From assembly GCA_026874595.1 (NCBI GenBank), contig CM049309.1:53604079-53668078 (forward strand): a stretch of 64,000 nucleotides of DNA, read 5' to 3'. The stretch is from Sipunculus nudus. Lineage: Eukaryota; Annelida; Sipuncula; Golfingiida; Sipunculidae. Shown one piece after another: positions 37,522 through 48,219 of this stretch (position 1 is the stretch's first letter; every line of letters starts with the position of its first letter). A program made the translations under genes and the position numbers. Under the pieces are notes generated by a model, which worked only from the letters and a program-made list of their open reading frames with translations, did no database searches and was not told the origin of the DNA.

Positions 37522-39346
37522 GTGACCCCTAACAAGACCTTATCAAGATCAAAGGGCCTGATCGGAGCACTTAGTGTCAATACCATATCCCATTGCAAAA
37601 CAAATGTGAGGGTCCAAAACCCATTTAGTAAGCCTGTATGTTTACAAAGAGGCTATTCAGTGGCCTTTTTTCACCCCATCCTGGAATACTCAGAAACTTT
37701 AAATATTTTAGACAGACAGACTGAAACCATTGTAATTTATGTGGATACAGTAAGACTAACAGAACAGCAATGTACAGAAATAGCAAAATTACTGGATTTT
37801 AATTTGGAAAACTCTCAGCTGTCAGACACTGATATTGAACAATTGCAAATATTTTTATGTCCAAACAAAGATGTATTTATCGCCAATTTATCTTAATTAA
37901 GCCGGACTAATACTTTCTCTCATTCAATTGACACAGGGGATACCCCGCCTGTCAGATTTGCACCATATAGAATAAACCAAGTCAAACAGGCGGATATGGA
38001 GAAACAAGTCAATGAAATGCTAGAGGCAGGTATTATCAAACACAGTACCTCCTTACGGCAAGCTCAAGCCTTTTTATTTCCCTAGAAAAATGTTACTTAT
38101 TGATTTGCTGTCGATTACAGGAAATTAAATACAGTAACTAAACCTGTCAGCCACCCCCTTCCCAAGATTGAAGCTCTGTTTTGACAACATTTGACAGGCA
38201 AAAGCTGAAATTTTCTGTGTTCGATATGGCTTCAGGATTCTGGCAAATTCTAATGCATCCTGACTCTGCTGACAAGACAGGGTTTGTAACACACGACGGA
38301 ACGTACGCGTGGAATGTATGCCCTTCGGATGACACAATAGTCCCTCCAGCTTCACTGGTTCCTCATCTCATATTTTACATGGTTTAACATTTGAAAATGC
38401 TGTCATTTATGTAGATGACATCCTGGTTACAGCAAAATTTTGACTGAAGACATAAACCACTTTTAACAAATATCTGACAGACTCAGCCAGGCCGATCTAA
38501 AGCTAAAACCATCATATTATCAATTTGCTACACCAAGGGTCAACCTTCCATTCAGCAGACTGAAACAGGCAATGACCACTGAACCAGTTGTGTTAGCATA
38601 TCCTGGTTTTGACAAATAATTTATTTTGTACACTGACGTTTCAGACTATGCCTTTGGTTACATCCTTGGTCAGTAAGAGGATCAGGGCAAGGAACATATA
38701 ACAGCATAAGGTCGACGAAATTTTAGAAACAATGAAAGAAAGTGGGGCTTGACTGATAAGGAATGTGCCGCTGTAGTTGAGGGTTTTAAACACTTCAATG
38801 TGTATTTGTCTAATGACAACCCAATCACAATTGGTACAGACCACAGGGTTCTAATCTCTCTCTGAGCAAGACTTGCTAGATGGGCACTGCAATTACAGCA
38901 TTATAAATACAAAATTGTATACAAGGTCGGGAGCATGAATTTAAACGCGGATGCACTTTCAAGAAGGGAGTATTCAGATAGCACACTGGAAAAACCTATA
39001 ATCTCCACTACCACTAAGATATATACTCAATTCTGATGTAGATAATCGAAACAACAACCAACCGGAATATCACACCACATATGATGACACAAACCCTGTT
39101 CCTGTAGGAAATAAGGTAAAAGTACTTGCTTTGGTACCTGACCAGTACAATGACACTGAACCGTTTGAATTAACAAACCAGTTACTACCTGACAAGGCTA
39201 AACAGATATCACAATTACAATTGAGTGATCCTGACTTGACCCTTATCATTAACTATCTCAAGGATAAGGATGACCTTCCTGAGGACCAGCGGAAGGCCTG
39301 TAACATCATACCAGAGAGTATAGACTACTTCATTGCCAACATTTAA
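37522..39346 (+). pseudogene. Reverse transcriptase and RNase H of the chromodomain-type element
   Basis: The leader frame (37522-37896) precedes RT pieces VRFAPYRINQ and MLEAGIIKHST (37950-38050), VDYRKLNTVTKP (38110-38150) and KFSVFDMASGFWQILMHP (38208). The catalytic YVDDILV (38410) is intact. RNase H follows with FCTDVSDYAFGYILGQ, then a stop (about 38625), DKECAAVVEGFKHF, GTDHRVL, and NLNADALSRRE near 38940-38970. The next open frame (39131-39346) is the linker before integrase. Many stops are present, for example at 38380 and 38672. The YxDD box and overall order show a normal Ty3/Gypsy Pol that has decayed. Confidence 0.85.
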
Positions 39347-39405
39347 AAAAATACACATACTATCCACGGGGTAAGGGTAAACAAAACATACAACCAATTA
39401 CTCAG

Positions 39406-40500
39406 TTGGTAGTCCCCCGAGCATTAAGGGATAACCTGCTCTGGGTCCTATCTCGATTCGTTAGCCGCAGGATGTCATACATGTATTTCCCGCACTATGA
39501 CGCAATCAAATTAAATTATTATTGGCACTTAGTGCATACTGATGTAGTAAAATGTGTCAAATCTTGTCAAGCATGTCAGTCAGCTAAACGCCACCTTAAT
39601 TCTAAACAGGCAACACTAACAAACTGCCCAATAGCATCAGCTTTCAATATGATTCACCTGGATATCACAGGGCCGTTTAAGACCACCTCACAAGGATCCA
39701 AATATGTCTTTGTTATGGTAGACAGTTTCACTAAGTGAATAGAAGCTGTACCTGTAAAGGATAAAAATGCTCAGACAATTGCTGATGTGTTTATACCTCT
39801 TTCATAACAATTTTTGGTGCTCCACATATTTTTGTATCAGAAAGAGGAGCTAATTTTATGTCATAGCTCATAAAACATCTGTGTAAATTATTCCAGATCA
39901 CAAAGGTGGAAACAAGTGCATATCACCAATCTGCTAACGGTCAGGTTGAAGTCAGGTTGACACAAACACTACACACTTACATAAGTGCATACCAAGACAA
40001 TTGGGCAGATCTGATACCTAGTATTTTAATGGGTATGCGATGTAAACCACAATCCCAAATTGCATTTTACAGCCAATTTGAAGTAGTCTTTGGCAAGAAG
40101 CCTGTGCTACCCATTGATGTACGTTATTTCCACCACCACAAATTTGTCCAGTAGGTCAGGAATATCCTACTACACTACAAAGCCAACTGTTACATATTAG
40201 GTCTATAGTTAGTGAGGTAACTGCTGTCAATAAAACCAGGATGAAAGCATTCCAAGATAAAAATTCCACAAATACTACCTATCAAGTGGGAGATAGAGTT
40301 ATGCTGAACCGCATAGCTAAGAAACCGGGGCTTTGCCAAAGCTATTGCCTGAGTATATAGGACCATATTATATTGCACAAGCAAATCCTAATTTTACATA
40401 CAAACTGATTGACTGTTAGACCAACAAGGCTTTAGGAGCACTAGTGCACTTCAATAGGTTGAGACAATGCTATGACTCGGCGGACCGTGGATTACCGACC
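39406..40500 (+). pseudogene. Integrase of the chromodomain-type element
   Basis: The zinc-binding region ends in SCQACQSAKR (C-x2-C). The catalytic core starts with IHLDITGPF (first Asp present). The expected S-D-x-G reads SERGANF, so the second Asp is Glu. The third acidic site is kept in NGQVEVR. The core breaks at a stop at 39736 and again near 39806 and 39866. The GPY/F module is recognisable as PEYIGPYYIAQ near 40345-40375 after a frameshift. It is not functional. Confidence 0.85.
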
Positions 40501-40651
40501 TGGTCACCAGACAGTACACGGACAGAGACTGTTGATGAGACACACACTGATACAGTACCAGACAATGCGGCCCAAGCAGACTGAGAGAACGCAAATGAGA
40601 CACAAGATACAGTAGATAAGTTGATACAAAAACACCAAATGAACAGTTTGC

Positions 40652-40840
40652 GAGGTAGACAAACTACTTAAATGCTCAAGACATAAGGGTAAAAAGGTTT
40701 ATTTAGTTAAACGGAAAGAGCAATCCTTAAAATCCTTATTACGTGGGAATAAGAAGACAATATATCTCCCACATTAATCAGAGAATTTCATATTAAACGT
40801 ACAATGGTTGGTAAGGCCCGCCGCCTAAAGCGAAAGCTGA
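40652..40840 (+). pseudogene. Chromodomain-like tail of the integrase
   Basis: After the GPY/F module comes EVDKLLKCSRHKGKKVYLVKR, matching the start of a chromodomain (xVExIL..R...K..YLVKW), with R in place of the usual W. A frameshift follows, then NISPTLIREFH, resembling the C-terminal helix (n-i-p..L-I-x-x-F). This would make the element a chromovirus-like Ty3/Gypsy. The call rests on motif likeness in a decayed sequence. Confidence 0.5.
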
Positions 40841-41400
40841 CCAAGTGTCTAATTTTATGTCTGGCTTATTGTCTTGTCCTTGCTTTACTACCCCTCCTTG
40901 GCAGACCTCTGCAAGCTAGGTATTTTGGTCCTTACATTGTTGACAATAAAGTCAGTGATTTAAATTACATACTGTTGACACCAGATAGGCGTAAGAAGAA
41001 ACAACTGTGCCATGTTAATATGTTGAAACCATATTATGACAGAAATAGCACATCAGATTGTGTACATAATATTACTGCTGTTAATTGTGTAAAAACTGAC
41101 CCTGACCAAGTAAAAGTAGATACTGACTGTAAGTGTGATGTAGACATTCAATTTGGTACAGTCCCACTAAAAAACTCAGACGTGCTTAACAACCTGGATG
41201 CCAAACTGTCACACCTTACCGTACAACAACAACAAGACCTCAAGAACCTGCTGCGGAATTATGAACATTTGTTTAGTAACATTCCAACGCGAAATAACAT
41301 ATTGTGCCATGACGTCCATGTTGGCGAGGCAAGCGCAGTTAAGCAGCATCCTTATAGACTGAATCCGAACAAGCAAATGTATCTACAGGATGAGGTTTAA
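40804..41400 (+). pseudogene. Chimeric frame: chromodomain tail joined to a second element's integrase end
   Basis: This 198-codon open frame looks like a gene but is a junction. Its first about 15 codons (MVGKARRLKRKLTK) continue the chromodomain tail of the upstream element. From about 40880 it reads VLALLPLLGRPLQARYFGPY and PDRRKKKQLCHVNMLKPYY, the C-terminal GPY/F region of another Gypsy integrase. The remainder (LRNYEHLFSNIPT, VKQHPYRLNP) is the linker that precedes RT in Gmr1-like elements, ending just before the RT start. There is no reason to think the fusion is expressed. Confidence 0.7.
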
Positions 41401-42590
41401 TATTTGCTGGAAAATGATTTTATTAAACATAGTAACAGTAACTGGAGTTCACCGTGAATTCTTGTAACAAAACCTGATGGAAGTTACCGTATGTCCACAG
41501 ACTATCAAAAACTGAACTCTGTCACCAAGACTGACGCGTTCCCGATTCCGAGGATCGATGATTGTATTGATAGAGTCGGTAGCTCCAGATATGTTTCAAA
41601 GTTTGACTTGCTAAAAGGATTCTGGCAAGTTCCGCTGACAGAACGAGCAAAAGAAGTGTCCGCATTTGTGACGCCGCAAGGATTCTACCAGTATCAAGTT
41701 ATGCCGTTTGGCATTAAGAACTCGCCAGCCACGTTCCAGCGCCTCATACATATGGTTGTCAATGATATTCAGGGCTGAGACGCATATATTTATGACCTTA
41801 TCGTGTACAGCGATACCTGGGAGAAACATCTGAAAATTTTTCGCGACCTCTTCGAAAGACTCAGTGAAGCACGTCTGACCATCAACTTAGTAAAATCTGA
41901 GTTTTGTCATGCACAAGTAACATTTTTGGCTCATATTGTAGGGTAGGGTCAAGTAAAACCTGTTGATGCTAAAATAAGTGCTATTTCTGCATTTCCTAGA
42001 CCAGAAAACAAAAAGCAAATTTATAATGCGTTTTCTTGGTATAGTTGGATATTACAGGAAGTTTTGTCCAATTTTTTTTTCTGCTGTAGCTGAACCTTTG
42101 ACTAATTTGTTAAAGAAGAAACAAACGTTTGTATGGAATGTTCAGTGTGAAAATGCATTTCGGAATTTGAAAGCAATTCTGCAAAGTTCACCAATTTTGG
42201 TAACTCCAGACTTTTCTGTACCTTTTAAGTTAGCTGTAGATGCTAGTGATACTGCTGCTGGTGCTGTTTTGTTACAAGAAGGCAATGATGACATAGATCA
42301 TCCAATTAGTTATTTTTTTTCAAGAAAGTTTAATACAAACCAGAAAAACTACTCTACTATTAAAAAAGAATGTTTGGCTTTGATTTTGGAATTGGAACAT
42401 TTTAAAGTTTATGTTACTTCATCAGTCAAGCCTATCATTGTCTTCAGTGATCACAATCCCCTCACGTTCATGAACAAGTTGAAGTGTAAAAATCAAAGAT
42501 TGTTGAGATGGAGTTTGTTTTTCAGGATTACAATCTTGAAATCAGACACATGAAAGTACTTGCTGATTGCTTATCGAGATGTTTATGAAA
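41401..42590 (+). pseudogene. RT and RNase H of a Gmr1-like Gypsy element
   Basis: RT pieces in order are LVTKPDGSYRMSTDYQKLNS (41464), the 95-codon open frame 41491-41778 with KFDLLKGFWQVPLTERAKE and MPFGIKNSPATFQRL, a stop, then AYIYDLIVYSDTWEKHL. The last is the catalytic box with Y-I-Y-D instead of Y-x-D-D. After a frameshift near 42010 comes RFLGIVGYYRKFCP and an RNase H frame (41978-42553) with LAVDASDTAAGAVLL, SDHNPLTF and RLLRWSL. It ends with RHMKVLADCLSR and a stop. No integrase follows. An integrase-end sequence lies upstream instead. Several stops and the changed catalytic Asp make it inactive. Confidence 0.85.
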
Positions 42591-43239
42591 TGTTGTGGAC
42601 GAGATGTTTATTTAATGTTGTAAGTAGGGTGCTTTTTGAGATGTTGTAAAAATTTAGTGATTGTGATCGCAAAAAAAAGTTTTCCGCTTTTTCCTTCGAC
42701 CGGCTGTCCGTTAGCAGGGCACAAATCGTAACCGCTGGACCAACAAACTTCTGACTTCAAAGGCCCATATCCACCGAGTTATGGGGGTTAAGTAAATTGA
42801 TACTGTTGTGAAAAATACTGTATGAAAATCCTTATAATGAGTTGTGTTGTACAGGTAGTAGTGTATGTACAGCATAGCTTAAGCTAGCTCGATTTAATCG
42901 GACTCAATATTATTAGGCCCTGTCATATATTGACAAAACAATAAATGGCAGGGCAAATAATATTAAGTCCGATTAAATAGGGCTTAGCTGAAGCCTAGTC
43001 TGTTTACAGTAGGCCTACAATGTGATAAAAATAATTAAGTGTGGTTCAAGGGCAAATCAATGTTGTCTTGTTAAAATTGAGATCCATTTCATGACATTCA
43101 CATGGTGATTAAACATACACAAATAACTGGAAGGCTGTGCAACACTTCTGTCTAAAATAAAAGTTACGTTAACATGATATTAACACAATATAATGGTCAC
43201 TTTATCAGACATTTTCAGAAGAGAACATTGTTACAGATG
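42591..43239. other. 3' untranslated part of the Gmr1-like element
   Basis: Non-coding. It contains a piece of the hairpin-family repeat (ccgttagcagggcacaaatc, about 42709) and the foldback sequence listed separately. No clear polypurine tract is seen before the LTR. Confidence 0.5.
42877..42995. repeat. 119-bp foldback sequence
   Basis: gatttaatcggactcaatat...ccctgtcat (42891-42924) pairs with atggcaggg...taagtccgattaaat (42945-42978) with a few mismatches. The pairing extends outward weakly (agcttaagct / agctgaagcc). The loop is about 20 bp. It is a foldback-type MITE or a stable hairpin; there is no sign that it is expressed. Confidence 0.7.
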
Positions 43240-43591
43240 TTTGTGTGCAGGGTGTTCCATGTGTTGTTGACATTTGGTTCTTGTAGCATGCATAGCTCGT
43301 TGCCATGACAGCATCGCCTGGCCGAGCCGGCCCGGCCCACGTGCGAACCCTCACATGTGGACACACAGCGTTCTTGTTCTAGATGTTTCCTGTAACGCGT
43401 GTATTGATTTAGTGTATTGTAATGATAAGAATAAAATTAGAATTATTTGTTAACAGAAAACCACTGACTTCTTTATTCTTTCCCTAGACATTTCACGCTG
43501 CCTAGTGTTACAGAATCTGATATGTTTTATCTTTATTACAAAATTTATGTTCGTCACGACTACGTGCTCTGTTGATATTAGGTTCCGCAAC
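43240..43591 (+). mobile_element. LTR of the Gmr1-like element
   Basis: It aligns with the solo LTR at 13246-14026 at both ends (gtgtgcagggtgttccatg; aggttccgcaaca) and in the centre (cacagcgttcttgttctag, tttcacgctgcc) but lacks about 400 internal bases. It sits downstream of the RT-RNase H remnant in the position of a 3' LTR. A degenerate heat-shock motif TTCTAGATGTTTC is at 43377-43389. An aataaaa at 43430 may be the poly(A) signal. Confidence 0.65.
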
Positions 43592-46309
43592 AAAATTAAA
43601 ACTTTACTTGATAACCACATCTATTCTAGAGAACAAGAAGTTATATAGTATAGTCAGATCACACACACACATATATATATATAGATATAGATTTACCAGT
43701 TATATTATATTAATATATCCTTCAAATTCATGTCAATGAATGGGATATCATACTTAACAAATATTAAGGAACGCTTTACAAAAGTGGCACTTCTTTTTGT
43801 TTTGGTGAATCTGGAGCTGTGAGTATGGGCGATGTAGGCCTACCAGTCATATAAGAATTGGATTACGTTCCAGTACAACGCAGATCGATACGACGCATGT
43901 GTTTTCAGAATACCCACAGAGACGCAGCTCAATCAGACGCGGTGCATTGCTTATGCCCAGAACGCCCTTAGAGACTTAGGCCAGTTCGACGCAGTTCAGT
44001 GCTTATGGTTGTTTAAACGCACCACGAGGCGTGTCGGGCGAGCTATATTCTGCTCATGATTTACTCCAGTTATACTCGCTGTTAAATTGTTAATAGAATA
44101 TAACACTGTGGTTTATTACCTTGCATAATTAATTCATGTTTGACTTGGAATCAACTATGGTTTTTTAATGTCCCCGGAAACCGGGTATTGTCGTTTATGG
44201 AATTTGATAGAATGAAGGCGAAAAACAAAATTGTTCATGATACTCCATGCAATCAATATAAAATATGCTGTTTCTAGATAAGTCACGTGGACACCTCGTA
44301 TGGACGACTTCAGTGGGGTCGACATTCCGAATGGAAGACATCTTGCATGGACGACAATTTACCCGAGTACTTAATAAGGAGTTAATGTGTTTGTGATTGT
44401 GGGCCAACTACAATTAAGAGAAACTGTTTCATTTTTTTTGGGCAAAAATCAAGTTATTTTCAAACACGATTGGGTAAGGTTATGGTCGGCCTCTGACTCA
44501 CAGCATACCTTGTGGGACGACGCGCGTGACGGGTGACCAGATGGATTGCCGCGGTCGATGGCGGAATAAATATAAATTGTACCAATAAAGATTCTACAAC
44601 AATCGTATATGTGTTTTTGTACATGTGTATTTTTGCGTGTTTAAACTGCCGATCTGTGCGTTGTGCTTAATAGTTAATGGCAACAAACCTCATTCCTGAA
44701 CGACACATTTACTCTAATTTTATTTATTTAAACAGGAAATGTGTACTACAAAATTAGTTTAGGTATACACTTAACGTATTTAAGTCGTTGATTTCATGCA
44801 TAGTTTGTTTGATAATTTAATTCCTGGTTGCGGAAGATAATTTCCTGAAGCGAAATTTAAAAAGTGAAATAAACACAAAATGACCATTATGAACCAGTGT
44901 TCATGTGTTAAGAGGGACAATATGTACCGTTCAAGCTTAATATTTTATATTAATTAAATATGAAACAAATAATATTGCCATTCCCTTTGGTTTGTGATCA
45001 AAGACTATTTGCCTTCTTTGTTGACCCTTTGATGAGATTAATGTTGTATAAACAATAACTATTGACTTCTCAGTCGCTAGGCCTCCACTAAGTAAGCAGA
45101 TCCATAATCAGTCCACCATAAAGCTAACATAAAGTCGGACAGAAGGGTTGGCAGTAAGAATGAGAGAAGAGGAAAACAAGAAAGGAATGAAGAAAGAACG
45201 GTAGAAGGAAAATGTTATATTATGGATAGGCAAATTCAAAGGAGAGATTGACTTGGAAAGAAAGTGGAAATGAGCAAGAACGGGTGATAGATGGATAGAC
45301 GGAAAGAGAGAAGGGCAGAATGATAAAAGGGAAGCCAAGGAGCGAGAAAGAAAGAAAGAGTAAGAAAAGTTAAAACACAGAAAAAAAGATGAATAAGGAA
45401 AAATGTAAGAACAGTAAAAAAAATGAAAAAATGGATAAACAAGAAAAAAATGAAAAAAGATGCAATTAAAAGAGAAGGAATGAAACAATTAAGAAAATAT
45501 GTTTTATATGTTTTATTTCACTGGACATATTGGACCAACTGATCTAGATATATCATTGACCGATGTTCTATTAAATTATAAAATTTTCGAAGAATGACAA
45601 CGGTACAATAAAATGGACATAATGGAGACATATTAGTGACAATTTATAAGTCTAATGTTTTGTCTTTTAGAAATGCTGGTAATTTTTCAACAAAAGCTAT
45701 ACTAGACTTTGATTGAAAACAGCTGCCATATTCGCTTTCATTTTTGGCGAAGAGTGTGTATACTATAATACAGCATAAACTTAAAGTCAAAAGTGAAAAT
45801 GATTAAACATATTCCCTTAATTATATTATTATTACTTTTTTTCGACCAACATATGTAAACGGGGCTACTTTCGTCACAGGGCATCACGTTAACCTGGGGC
45901 AACCCTGCTTGTGTCATTTAATTAAGCTGTTTCGTGTAGCCGAAAACTGCTCTGCCGCGAAAGGTTCTCTTGGGTGTTGAACAAACATTAATCAACCCTG
46001 ATCATGTAACCTTTGATGTGATTATTAAGGCACGTGCAACTATAACTATCTAAATAAACATTACAACATCTGCATTGTCCATATTTCTTTATAATAGGTA
46101 ACATTTATCTTTTAGGTGACAATAAATTGACTCATCCTTGGTCCAGGCTGAATGTTTTAATTCTTCAGCCACGCTTTCTCAAATTTACATGTAAGATGAT
46201 AATTTGATGTTTGCTTAATTTCTTTTTAAATCTGAATAAATGTTCTTGATAGTGTTCTGGTACCACAGAAAACAGCATAATATCGGTAATAACATCATAA
46301 TCGCGTGGT
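43592..46309. other. Gene-free region with a purine-rich tract
   Basis: No supportable gene. Short CA/TA repeats lie at about 43660-43690. From 45118 to 45495 the plus strand is strongly purine-rich (runs such as agaaagaaagaaagag). Frames on its complement are just low-complexity Phe/Ser/Leu strings. The rest is AT-rich unique DNA. Confidence 0.6.
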
Positions 46310-46773
46310 GTATATACTAGAGCCCTACGCGGGCAAAAACCCGCCCCGCGGGCTGCGGGGGCTCGCAACCGCCCCGCGCCGCGGGCCACCGCGGGCTGAC
46401 ATCAAACAGGACTTGAAGGGCGGGGCAGGCCAAAAAACATTCTCTGTGGGGCGGGGCGGGTGCGAGCTAAAAGAAGGGATATGCGGGGCGGGGCGGGTAA
46501 CATGATATTTCTGCGGACTGAAACATGGTTATATAGCAAGAAGATGATCACAATTACTTAAATGTTAAGCATTGCAGGTCTGTTTATGTTCCTTGGGGTA
46601 TTCAATTTTCTGAATAACTATATTGCACTTGTGAAATATAAATTCCCTGAGATTTGTGACAGATTCATCTTGGCAGAGACTACTTTTCAGAATATTGCGC
46701 AAATGCACCTGGGAATAGCGTTGCGTAATTATTGACTGTCCAGCACTGTAGGCCTATACTGGTGGCCATTCTC

Positions 46774-46775
<2 letters not shown>

Positions 46776-46838
<63 letters not shown>
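46776..46838. repeat. (TA)n microsatellite
   Basis: About 31 TA dinucleotides inside the hAT-like element. Confidence 0.97.
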
Positions 46839-46843
<5 letters not shown>

Positions 46844-47073
46844 CTTTATTCAGCAAAGTCCTCGTGGGACTACAGCGTACAGAAAAACATAAACATAAAA
46901 TAAACTAAACTCAACAAGGCAGTTATGTGCAATTTGAACAGTACACAAGTGCAGTAATACACACGCACAAATTTTAAATAACCAGCTCACAAGTCCAGTA
47001 GTCAGTCCTGGTGCGCCCTCTGTGTGCAATCCCAGGAACCATAAATATCAATGGTTACACCCTGGATTATAAC

Positions 47074-47075
47074 AC

Positions 47076-47138
<63 letters not shown>

Positions 47139-47148
47139 TAATAATAAA
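47074..47148. repeat. (AAT)n microsatellite
   Basis: About 24 AAT units with one interruption, inside the hAT-like element. Confidence 0.97.
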
Positions 47149-48219
47149 GCAGCATCAGTGTTATTGAGATCTTAAGGCACATTTGAATATAGTGAAATAA
47201 CAAGCCGGTTTAGGACAGAATTACGTAACATGGCTGAGGATAGCGCACCAGGATTATGCCCATGATTGTTTAAGTCACAGCATGGGTAGATCTGGCTCTG
47301 TCACCAGCTGAATAACTGCAAAGACTAAGGTGTGCTAATCATGGATGAGCAAATGAGCACTGGCTAGTTAAGAGGACTGCATTAGCAAAGCAGAATGAGA
47401 TAACGAGCATGGGGCTCTTTTGGTATCTATTCTTGTTTACACAACCATGACAAAGAGCTGACTCCCTCTGTGGTTCCATCTCTTTCCCCTTTCAGCTAAT
47501 TAGCTGATCATCACTGGACAGGATTAAGCTCTTTGTCAAATAAAAGGTGTGAACTGATGTGAGCAAGTATGTACCGACATCCAGCTACTGCAGCTAGTGA
47601 TGAGAAATGTAACTCTAGGCAAACAAATTGAGTAGAAATTGATTGTTTTATGCTTAATTTATTATTTTATGTTTCCGTATAGCAGCATATGTATGGTTAA
47701 TATGTTAAAACTGCTATATTGTTGTTAGCTAAATATCTGAATTATTGAATTTATAATTATTTTAAATATTTTAAGGAGACACAATGGCAATATTTGATTA
47801 GTGTGTCCCAGTTACTGACATTTTCAGTGATATGGCAGTAAATAATTGTATTTTGGTAAGTGGTAATTCTTTAAATTTAAAATTCTATGACATCTGTCCT
47901 TATACCTGTGAAAAAACTGAAATGTCCTACCATTAACTAAACATGATTACGCTATCTACTCAGGTGGTCATTCATTATTAATATTTAATCATATTTTTTT
48001 TAGTTGGCTATACCATTTTGGTTGTCCCCTGTTTATTTGCGTGTTATATGCGGGCTGACCTTTTTTGTTAAAAATGCGGGTCGATTTACTCTTTATAGAT
48101 ACGGGGCGGTGCGGGACGGGTTTTACAATTGCGGGGCGGGGCGGTTGCGGGCTGAGGGTGTGTTTTGCGGGGCGGGTGCGGGCTATAAATTCCGGCCCGC
48201 GCAGGGCTCTAGTATATAG

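Larger units (their letters stand above)
46310..48219. mobile_element. hAT-like non-autonomous transposon, 1.9 kb
   Basis: Inverted ends tagagccctacgcggg (46318-46333) and cccgcgcagggctcta (48196-48211) match with one difference. They start with TAGAG, as hAT ends often do. They are flanked by 8-bp duplications gtatatac (46310-46317) and gtatatag (48212-48219), 7 of 8 identical. Subterminal zones at both ends hold many gcggggcggg words, likely transposase-binding repeats. The interior contains (TA)n (46776-46838), (AAT)n (47074-47148) and AT-rich filler. No transposase frame is present, so movement would need a transposase in trans. Confidence 0.85.

Noticed and set aside
45108-45488. 126-codon Phe/Ser-rich minus-strand frame
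   Set aside because: It is low-complexity complement of the purine tract, with no motif or homology that I recognise.
46165-46505. Gly/Arg-rich frames near 46.2-46.5 and 48.0-48.2 kb
   Set aside because: They translate the GC-rich ends of the hAT-like element.
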